In this document: piece by piece, positions 7,687 through 15,200 of the stretch
Layout: each line of letters opens with the position of its first letter
Numbering within the stretch: the stretch's first letter is position 1
NCBI RefSeq assembly: GCF_029892105.1
Contig: NZ_JARZAJ010000030.1
Location: 1 to 64,000, forward strand
Direction: 5' to 3'
DNA: 64,000 nt
Origin: Kitasatospora sp. GP82
GTDB taxonomy: Bacteria > Actinomycetota > Actinomycetes > Streptomycetales > Streptomycetaceae
The notes under the pieces: model-generated
The model's database searches: none
Told to the model about the DNA's origin: nothing
The model's input: only the letters and a program-made list of their open reading frames with translations
Program-made: the position numbers and the translations under genes

Positions 7687-8109
7687 TCAGCAACCTTGCT
7701 CGGTGCCGCCCGCTTCAAGGGCTTCGACGCGGGCACGCAGGGCGGTGAGCTGATCAAGCGTCTCGGCCAGTGCCAGCTCCAGCGCCCCGACGCGCGCCGC
7801 CGTCCCGCCGACGGGCATGTTCCCCGCCTCCCCGTCACCTGAGTCACCGTCGGCGTCGGGGTGGGCGACGAAGGCTCCCTTGCCGGGGCGGGAGATCGCG
7901 TAGCCGTCCTGCTTCAGCAGGGCCATGGCCTTCTGCACGGACAGGCTGGAGGCCCCGTACTCCGCCATCAACACGGCCTGCGTCGGCAGCGCGTCCCCGG
8001 GCTTCAGCTCCCCGGAGCGGATCCGCTCCCGCAGGGCCTCGGCGATGACCTCGAACGTCAGCAGCACCGTGCCGCCCGCCGGTCTACGTCCCCGCCGCCC
8101 CACCGTCAC
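7687..8109 (-). CDS. Short GntR-family winged-helix regulator
   Basis: 140 residues. A GntR winged-helix domain occupies about residues 15-85: LTFEVIAEALRERIRSGELK, then PGDALPTQAVLMAEYGASSL and ALLKQDGYAISRPGKGAFVA. Instead of an effector domain there is a leucine-rich coiled coil (ALELALAETLDQLTALRARV). Short GntR proteins of this type are the usual repressors of AICE transfer and replication genes (KorSA-like role). It is divergent from rep. The 311-base gap between them has two CTTGAA words exactly 12 bases apart (8230-8235, 8242-8247), a possible operator. That it controls rep-xis-int is inferred from position. Confidence 0.8.
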   Translation of the reverse strand: MTVGRRGRRPAGGTVLLTFEVIAEALRERIRSGELKPGDALPTQAVLMAEYGASSLSVQKAMALLKQDGYAISRPGKGAFVAHPDADGDSGDGEAGNMPVGGTAARVGALELALAETLDQLTALRARVEALEAGGTEQGC

Positions 8110-8419
8110 TGCAGGTCACCCCGCTTTCTCTGCGCCTCTACCACCGAAATCCGGCCCGTCCAAAACGGAAGACCGGGGCCACAGTACTCGCGTCCCCACC
8201 GGCCACCGAAACAGATGAGGAGGGATGCACTTGAATGCGCGCTTGAAGCGATGCTACCTTCACGCACCGCTGGTGAACACCGCCGCTGACCAGGCCAGAC
8301 GTCCCCGGCCCACCATCCGCGCCCGCCGTCACGCGCACCGTGCCCACGTGCGCCGATCACCCGGGTCGCCCCTCAATCGCCTCTCCTCTTCTCCCGACTC
8401 CTGCCGGAGGTCTGTCCCC

Positions 8420-10150
8420 ATGCCCACGCAGCTCCAAATCCCCGCCCCCGCAACCACCTCCACTCCCGCGAACGGGCCGTTCGCCGCGTCCACGCACGCC
8501 GGGAAGGCCGACATGTCCGCGCACAGGGGCTCAGCGCTGGAACGCCGGGCGCGGCTGACGGCCAGGCTGGCCAAGCTCGCCGCCGCCGGATACCTCGCGC
8601 CCCTGGCCCGGCAGATCGGCTCCCTGGGCGGCTGCGCCCGCCCGATCCGCATGACCGGACACCGCACCCGCCTGGACACCGCCACCGGCCAGATCCTCGA
8701 CCACCTCGACACCCGCCACCTGCCCGCCGGCGAACTCCTGGTGCGGTGCGGCAACCGCCGCGCCACCCGCTGCCCCGCCTGCTCCACTCTCTACCGCTAC
8801 GACACCTACCAGCTCATCGCCGCCGGACTACGCGGCGGCAAGACCGTCCCCACCAGCGTCGCCACCCACCCCCGCGTCTTCGCCACCCTCACCGCCCCCG
8901 GCTTCGGCCCCGTCCACAACCAACCCGGCACCGCCCCCTGCACCTGCGGCACCCGGCACGCCGACGGCGACCCCCTCCTCGGCACCCCGCTGAACCCGCA
9001 GCGGTACGACTACACCGGCGCGGTGCTGTGGAACGCCCACGCCCCCGCCCTGTGGGCCCGCTTCACCACCCACCTGCGCCGCGAGATCGCCAAGGCCGCA
9101 GGACTGACCCAGCGCACCCTGCGCCACCACGCCACGCTCTCCTACGCCAAGGTCGCCGAATACCAAAAGCGCGGCCAGATCCACTTCCACACCGTCATCC
9201 GCATCGACGGACCCACCGGCCCCGCCAGCACCCCGCCTGCCTGGGCCACCATCGGGCTCCTCGACCACGCCGTCCGCGCCGCCGCCAACCGCACTCGCGT
9301 CCAGCACCAACACCCCTCCCGGGCCGGGGAGGCCGACCCGGCACAGTCGGCGGGGCCCACGGCGTTCCGGTTCGGGCGGCAGATCGACGTCCGCGCGATA
9401 CGCAGCACCGACTTCACCGGCGACGGCCCCGTCACCGACCGGCACGTCGCCGCCTACATCGCCAAGTACGCCACCAAGGGCGCCGAAACCACCACCGGCA
9501 CCCTCGACCGCCGACTCCGCTTCCTCGCCGAACTCGCCCAACACGACCTCACCGACCACGCCCGCCGCATGATCCACACTGCCTGGCACCTCGGAGCTCA
9601 GCACCAGCACACCCACCTCCGCCTGCGCCAGTGGGCCCACATGCTCGGCTTCCGAGGCCACTTCTCCACCCGCACCCGCCACTACTCCACCACCCTCACC
9701 CACCTCCGAGCCGAACGCACCACCTGGCGCGGCCGCCAAGATGACGCCACCTCTGCCTCGACGCCGCTCGACCCGGCCACTGTTGGCCTACACGCCGGTC
9801 AGGAACCGACCAGTGAGGGCCAGCCGCTCACTGACCGGCACAGTGACCGCGAGGACCGCGCTGACCTGACCGCCGGTCACACCGACCCCGGCCCCGGTCA
9901 CCGCGCAGGTCACCGCGCGAAGGATGGGCGATCTGGCGGCGCGGACACGACTCTAGTGATCTCGCACTGGCAGTACGCGGGAACCGGCCTCCTGCCCGAA
10001 CTCGCCCACCTCGCTGAACTCCTGTCCACCAAACCGCGCCCCCGGACCGAGCAACCGAGCCGTCCCCGGCAGGCGCGGCGCGCCGGTGACCCGGCCGGTC
10101 ACACCACCGACCCGCTGACCGCCGCCGTCCAGACGGGGGCGATCGCGTGA
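8420..10150 (+). CDS. RepSA-like replication initiator (HUH relaxase fold)
   Basis: About 576 residues. The ATG at 8420 is chosen because GGAGG (8406-8410) precedes it at good spacing. The frame is open upstream to 8225, but that part looks non-coding. A Cys-rich zinc-binding-like region (CGNRRATRCPACSTLYRYDT) comes first. The HUH metal-binding motif follows in RGQIHFHTVIRIDG, near residue 255, and the catalytic tyrosine in YIAKYATKG, near residue 345. This order is that of the rolling-circle initiators of pSAM2-type elements. The C-terminal 120 residues are low-complexity and rich in Asp, His and Gly. It overlaps xis by four bases (GTGA), forming a rep-xis-int operon as in pSAM2. Confidence 0.9.
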   Translation: MPTQLQIPAPATTSTPANGPFAASTHAGKADMSAHRGSALERRARLTARLAKLAAAGYLAPLARQIGSLGGCARPIRMTGHRTRLDTATGQILDHLDTRHLPAGELLVRCGNRRATRCPACSTLYRYDTYQLIAAGLRGGKTVPTSVATHPRVFATLTAPGFGPVHNQPGTAPCTCGTRHADGDPLLGTPLNPQRYDYTGAVLWNAHAPALWARFTTHLRREIAKAAGLTQRTLRHHATLSYAKVAEYQKRGQIHFHTVIRIDGPTGPASTPPAWATIGLLDHAVRAAANRTRVQHQHPSRAGEADPAQSAGPTAFRFGRQIDVRAIRSTDFTGDGPVTDRHVAAYIAKYATKGAETTTGTLDRRLRFLAELAQHDLTDHARRMIHTAWHLGAQHQHTHLRLRQWAHMLGFRGHFSTRTRHYSTTLTHLRAERTTWRGRQDDATSASTPLDPATVGLHAGQEPTSEGQPLTDRHSDREDRADLTAGHTDPGPGHRAGHRAKDGRSGGADTTLVISHWQYAGTGLLPELAHLAELLSTKPRPRTEQPSRPRQARRAGDPAGHTTDPLTAAVQTGAIA

Positions 10151-10332
10151 CCGCCGAGGCCGAACTCCTCACCGTTCCCGAGGTCATGGCACGCCTAAAG
10201 ATCAGCCGCTCCACCGTCTACGACCTCATCCGCACCCGGCGACTGGCCTCGATCACCATCGGCCGCGCCCGCCGCATCCCCGCCCACGCTCTGACCACCC
10301 TCGTCCACCACCAACTCGCAGAGGCAGCCTGA
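10147..10332 (+). CDS. xis: Excisionase, MerR/HTH_17 type
   Basis: A 61-residue protein made of a single winged helix-turn-helix: LLTVPEVMARLKISRSTVYD then LIRTRRLASITIGRARRIPA. This is the standard excisionase of actinomycete integrative elements, which bends the attachment region and favours excision by the integrase. It starts at GTG 10147 inside the rep stop and ends in TGATG shared with the integrase start, so the three genes are translationally coupled. Confidence 0.9.
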   Translation: MTAEAELLTVPEVMARLKISRSTVYDLIRTRRLASITIGRARRIPAHALTTLVHHQLAEAA

Positions 10333-11642
10333 TGACCAGCTCCGAAACCAACCCCAGCACCAGCACCAGTTCTCGCAGGGTCCGCGCCAACGGTGACGGC
10401 ACCGTCTACCAGCGCAAGGACGGCCGCTGGGAAGCCGCTGGATACGTCCTGGCCATCGGCGACACCCGCAAGCGCGTCCGCGTCTACGGCACGACCCGCA
10501 AGGAGGCATTGGCCCAGCTGACCGAGAAGATCGCCGCCAGCAACCGTGGCATACCCGCCCCCACCGCCCAGGGCACCGTTGGTGCGTTCCTCACCTACTG
10601 GCTGGAGACCGTCGCCGTCCACCGGCTCCGCGAGAACACCCACACCCGCTACACCGCCTGCACCCGCCTCTATCTCATCCCCGGCCTCGGCAAGAAGAAG
10701 CTCTCCAAGCTCACCGCTAAGGACGTCCGCACCTGGCTCGACCAACTCCGTACCACCTGCCAGTGCTGCGCACGCGGCCTCGACACCGCCCGCGACCAGC
10801 CCCAGTGCTGTGCCATCGGAAAGTGCTGCGGCAAGCGGCTCTCCCCACTCACGCTCGCCTACGTCCACTCCGTGCTCAAGTCCGCCCTGGAGCATGCCGT
10901 CCGCGAAGAGGAGATCCCCCGCAACGTCGCCCGCAACGTCCGGATGGGCACACCCCGACCCCGCCGCTTCGAACCCCTCACCACCCAGGAAGCCCGCGCA
11001 TTCCTCGCCGCCACCCACGGCCACCGGGTGCACGCACTGTTTGAACTCGCCCTCCGCACCGGACTCCGCAAGGGCGAACTCCTCGGCCTGCGCTGGGAAG
11101 ACCTCGACCTGGCCGGCGGAACCGCCAGCATCCGCCGCACCCTCCAGCGCACCAACACCGGCGGCCTGACCGCCCTGCCAACCAAGACCCAGAGTTCCGA
11201 GCGCCGCATTGCCCTGCCCACTCCATGCCTGCGCTCCCTCGAACAGCACCGCGACCGGCAGCGCCAGGAACGCCAAGCGGCGGGGGCGACCTGGAAGGAC
11301 AGCGGCTACGTCTTCACTCGGCCCAACGGCGCCCCGATCGAGGGAGCCACGCTCACCCGGCACTTCACCGCCCTGCTCCGCCAGGCCAGGCTCCGCCGCA
11401 TCCGCTTCCACGACCTCCGGCACTCGGCGGCGACCCTCCTCCTGGAACAGGGCGTCGAACTCGTCGTCATCAAGGAACTGTTGGGCCATGCCCACATCGG
11501 GGTGACCGCGACGGTGTACGCCCACGTCCGACTCCGCCTCCAGCGCCAAGCCATCGACACGCTCGGCAACGCCCTCCGCGACCCCGCCACCCAGCCCGAC
11601 GACGGCGACGAACCGCCACTTTGTGCAGCATCCGTCCGCTGA
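10332..11642 (+). CDS. int: Tyrosine site-specific integrase
   Basis: 436 residues, full length. The N-terminal arm-binding domain begins NGDGTVYQRKDGRWEAAGYV. A core-binding domain follows, with a Cys-rich insert (CQCCARGLDTARDQPQCC) common in streptomycete AICE integrases. The catalytic domain has Arg in TGLRKGELLGLRWED, the HDLRHS box (His360, Arg363), LGHAHIG and the nucleophile Tyr396 in TATVYAHV. All expected catalytic residues are present. It should cut at the 20-bp core at 4971/12677, but here the core lies about 1 kb beyond the int stop, with the immunity gene and toxin tip between. The 3' flank equals that of the integrase remnant at 3626-4051. Confidence 0.95.
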   Translation: MTSSETNPSTSTSSRRVRANGDGTVYQRKDGRWEAAGYVLAIGDTRKRVRVYGTTRKEALAQLTEKIAASNRGIPAPTAQGTVGAFLTYWLETVAVHRLRENTHTRYTACTRLYLIPGLGKKKLSKLTAKDVRTWLDQLRTTCQCCARGLDTARDQPQCCAIGKCCGKRLSPLTLAYVHSVLKSALEHAVREEEIPRNVARNVRMGTPRPRRFEPLTTQEARAFLAATHGHRVHALFELALRTGLRKGELLGLRWEDLDLAGGTASIRRTLQRTNTGGLTALPTKTQSSERRIALPTPCLRSLEQHRDRQRQERQAAGATWKDSGYVFTRPNGAPIEGATLTRHFTALLRQARLRRIRFHDLRHSAATLLLEQGVELVVIKELLGHAHIGVTATVYAHVRLRLQRQAIDTLGNALRDPATQPDDGDEPPLCAASVR

Positions 11643-11643
11643 C

Positions 11644-11666
11644 GTTGCCGTCAACTACTGCCGTCA
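11644..11666 (+). repeat. Integrase-flanking paired repeat (intact copy)
   Basis: TTGCCGTCA and TGCCGTCA lie directly after the integrase stop codon, identical to 4053-4075 and nearly identical to 5082-5103 at the far end of the element. One pair is therefore near each end of the element, as expected of arm-type integrase sites. The function is inferred. Confidence 0.55.
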
Positions 11667-11678
11667 AGACTGCCAGAG

Positions 11679-11711
11679 GCCCCGCTGAGGTCGCATTCAG
11701 CGGGGCTTTTC
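11679..11711. terminator. Terminator after the integrase
   Basis: GCCCCGCTGA (11679-11688) pairs perfectly with TCAGCGGGGC (11697-11706) around an 8-base loop and is followed by TTTT. It ends the rep-xis-int operon and can also stop the minus-strand immunity gene. Confidence 0.8.
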
Positions 11712-11804
11712 GCTCAGCAAGAACCAACTGACGAAAATCGCCGGGTGAGCGTTATTCCAGCCGCCACTAAGCACACCCTCGATCCCCTGCATCACGTCGC
11801 AAAG

Positions 11805-12134
11805 CTACTGCGATGCAGCAGGGGGCACCCAGGGCATACCGGCCGAATCGAGGCTCTCAAGAATCCACTTCCGCCCCCTCGCATCAGCTACTGCCCATGC
11901 ATGGGAGAACGGTCGTTCACCGCGAGCCACCCCGCCACCACGCACAGGGTAGCCAGGCATGGTGTGACAAAGATCGGCCAGCCATGCAATGCAGGCGACG
12001 TAGTCGTCATCCGGCCAATCCCTGAGGGGCTTCTTCCTTCGCGCCATAGCTCTGATTTCGAGCAGCGCAATCGATTTGAGATAGGAACCCACATCACGGT
12101 CATCGGTAGTTTTTAGCGACCGCCCGAAGCCCAT
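11805..12134 (-). CDS. Probable immunity protein for the current Rhs tip
   Basis: A 109-residue soluble protein of no recognised family. It contains a basic turn (MARRKKPLRDWPDDDYVACI), LADLCHTMPGYPVRG, then HAWAVADARGRKWILESLDS. A good ribosome site (GGAGAGGAG) precedes the ATG at 12134. It is the first gene after the rhs toxin, in the same direction, which is the usual place for the cognate immunity gene. The call rests on that alone. Unusually, 142 bases with a strong hairpin (12195-12224) separate the two, so it may need its own promoter or only partial read-through. Composition is less GC-rich than the core genes. Confidence 0.55.
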   Translation of the reverse strand: MGFGRSLKTTDDRDVGSYLKSIALLEIRAMARRKKPLRDWPDDDYVACIAWLADLCHTMPGYPVRGGGVARGERPFSHAWAVADARGRKWILESLDSAGMPWVPPAASQ

Positions 12135-12194
12135 TCCTTTTTCTCCTCTCCAGGTGAATCACGATTCGGAGGATCCAGTATCCACCCAAGAACA

Positions 12195-12224
12195 GGGGGC
12201 GACCCAGTGGCACGGGTCGCCCCC
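12195..12224. terminator. Hairpin between the rhs gene and its presumed immunity gene
   Basis: GGGGGCGACCC (12195-12205) and GGGTCGCCCCC (12214-12224) form a perfect 11-bp stem with an 8-base loop. In the direction of rhs transcription it lies about 50 bases after the rhs stop and 60 before the next gene. It may limit read-through, or allow the immunity gene to be expressed separately. Confidence 0.75.
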
Positions 12225-12276
12225 TTCGTGTCAGTTGACGGCCAGATTATCCCCGCGCAGGAAAATCAGCCCCACC

Positions 12277-15200
12277 TCACCTAGGCCAGAGGTGAATGTA
12301 AATCGGTGTATCGTAGGTGATATTTTTATTGTTCGGATCGGCGGCTCGACTGAGAAGCTCCGCCATTCGATGATTACCCTCGATCATATAGTTGTCTTCC
12401 GCGTGATAGCGAAGCAGGTCCATGTCGTTGGTGTTAGGGCGTGTTGTGCTTCTCACTAGCTGCCCATCGTCCAAGCTCCGAGCAACTCCAGCCTTGAATG
12501 GATCAGACCTCCAATTGCCGTTCTCGTCAACATTGTCATGGCCGATTCCCCGAAGGTCCCCAACTGTTGCATTTGGCTCGTACGTGACCGGTTCGGACTT
12601 GCCGCTCTTCCCGAAGAGCTTCGAGAGGAATCCGCCCCCACTTGGGCAGTTGTGCACAAGCACTGGGGTCGTGCCAGCCAGCACATAGTACGTGTGAAGG
12701 TCCGCCACAGTCAGGTTGAACGTGACAGCGTCTCGGTGGTAGTTGCGGATGCCTACGAGGACGACCGCACTTCCGTCTGTCCGTCGAAGGTGATCCCCGG
12801 GATGCAGATCCGATGCATCGGTCCATCGCCCAGTCGTCTCGTCCCAGAACGGGTGGTGCCAGGTCGCGGTGATGGTTTCAGTGGAGTTGTTACCGGCTTC
12901 CGGCGAACCACTCTCGTCAGCCTGGGCCTTTACGGTCAGGTCCGTAAAATCCCTGTCGGCAGGCGTGGTGATGACGGCGACCACTGGCTCCGAGGCGGTC
13001 TTGCCGTCGACAGGCGCAGTGGCGGTGACGCGATCTCCGACTGCCATCTGGTCGATGGGCTTTGCCTGACCGTCTGCGAGGAGAACCTGGGTGCCGGCCG
13101 GAAAACTGTTGCACGGCATCCCTCCTTCAGGACGGCCCGGCCGGGCCGCATAGGCATCGCCGATCGCAACGGGGAGGAAGGTTCCGGACGCAAAATTCGC
13201 TGTCCCCGGATCAACGCCTTTACTCTCGACCCAACCCATATAGGACTGCAACGGATACGACGAAGGCCGACTGGTGTCGCCCCAGTGAAGCAATCTTTCG
13301 TAGGCATCATCAATCGCTACCAGTGACGCACCGAGTCCCGCAAGGAAGTCCGCATTATTACCCTCATTGCCGTGATATCCCACAGCACAGTGGCCATCGC
13401 CGCACGCTTCGGTATATGCCCGAGAGTGCCCCCTGCTAGCCCTTTGCCAGTCGCCCGAGGACTCCCCTTCTACCTGCTGCTTGACCATATTCTGGGAGAC
13501 GATATTGTCATAGTTATCCCCCTTTTCAATCGGATCAATTCCCCCCTGGCACTTGTACATCCCGTTGCTGCATTCCTCGAAGTGGAGACCTGAGGGATCC
13601 GCAAGGTCGACAGGGTTGCTGTTGCTGTAGGCGTAGCCGTTCCACTGCTGGGGGCTGGCCGGATCGAGGATGGGGTCAGGATTGAGGAAGCGTCCGGTGG
13701 TGGGTTGGTACTCGCGGGCACCGAGGTTGGTGAGACCGGTGACGTCGTCCTTGGTGCCACCGACGAAGCCGTGGTCGCCTGCCCAGGTGGAGGATTGGGC
13801 GCTGCGCGGGTTGCCGAAGGGGTCGGTGGGTCGGCGGCTGGTGGTGAGGGTTGAGAGGTCGATGGCCAGGCCGGCGGTGCCGTGGTGGTCGGCGATCTGG
13901 GTGACCAGGCCGTTGGTGCCGACGCGGACGGTCGTCATGCCGTTGGGCATGGGGTAGTAGCGGGTGCCGGTGAGCGTCTTGCTGGTGGTGTCGTAAGTGA
14001 GCTCGTCGGCGCCGAGGTTGATGGTTGTCTTACCGGGATCTCGGCGGATGAGCTGATTGCCGTCGGCGTCGTAGAGGTAGGTGGTACTGCCGGACTGGCC
14101 GGTGGTGGCCGTGGAGGCGAGCTTGTCCTCGCTGTTCCAGGTGAGCGTGGTGGTGCCGGAGGTATCGGTGACGGCGGTGGTGTTGCCGACCGCGTCGTAC
14201 TGGTAGGCGGTGCTCTTGGTGCCGGTGGCGGATGTCGTGGCCGAGGCCAGGAGGCCGTGGGGTCCGCCGGTGCCGCCGCCGGTGTTGGGTGCGGTGGTCG
14301 GGGTGTTGACGGCCTGCGGGGCGCCGAAGGTCTGGGTGGTGCTGATGTCCTTGGCGGTGCCCCCTGCGGTGTTGTGCTGGATGAGCCTGGTGCGGTTGCC
14401 GGTCAGGTCGTAGCTGTAGTCCTGCCAGTACGGGTTGCCGCCACCGACGGTGGTCCTGGCTGGGGCGGTGGCGCCGCTCGTCGGAGTGCTGTTGGTGCAG
14501 CTGCCCTGGGAGAGGACCTTGTGCTGGCTCGGATCAGGGGTGGTGATGGTGCCGGTGTCGGTCCAGGCGGTGGCCAGACGGCCGAGGCTGTCGTAGGTGA
14601 AGCACTGGCGGTCCGTCAGGGACGGGGTGTTGTCCGGGGTGTCGCTGATCGAGGTGATCTGTCCGACGGGGTTGTAGGTGTAGTTGGTGATCTGGGTCTG
14701 ACCTGTGGTCGAGGTCTGCTTGTCGACGTACTGAGAGAGAACCTGGCCGGTGGACTGGTCGTAGCTGGTGGTGGTGACGACCTGGCTGCCGTACGGGTTC
14801 ACGGTCGTCCGCTGGGGGCGGCCATAGGCGTCGTACGAAGTGTTGAGGTCGTAGGTAACCGCGCCGGCGTAGTCGCTCAGCAGACCGTAGGAGCCGTAGG
14901 TATAGGCGAGGGACTCGTTCGGGAGGCCGCCGTTGGCAGGCAGCGAGGCAAGCAGCAGGTTGCCGGTGATCTGGTCGTAGGTGCTCGTCGTCCGGTAGGT
15001 GAACGGAGTGGTGGCCCCGATCTCGGCACCGGGGATGGTGACGGTGCTTCCGGTGGCGCGGTAGCCGTTGTCGTAGCCGGCGACAGTAGCGGTGTAGGCG
15101 GAGCCGCTCGTACCGCCGACGTAGCGAGTGGAAGAAGCGGGTCGGCCCTTGGCCACGGTGTCGTAGGTCCAGCCTGCGAGCTGGTTGGCCGGTGTGACAT

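Larger units (their letters stand above)
4971..12696. mobile_element. Small AICE-like integrative element inserted in an rhs gene
   Basis: A perfect 20-bp direct repeat (4971-4990 and 12677-12696) brackets 7.7 kb. From the left end the segment contains arm-type repeats, two small minus-strand genes, an XRE regulator, a GntR regulator, and overlapping rep, xis and int genes. It ends with an immunity-like gene and the toxin tip that now finishes the rhs gene. Rep/Xis/Int with a GntR repressor is the core of actinomycete integrative elements of the pSAM2 type. No FtsK/TraB-type DNA translocase is present, so conjugation would need help from elsewhere. Unlike the usual tRNA target, the target here is the 3' part of a protein gene, which the element replaces with its own version. 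Confidence 0.7.
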
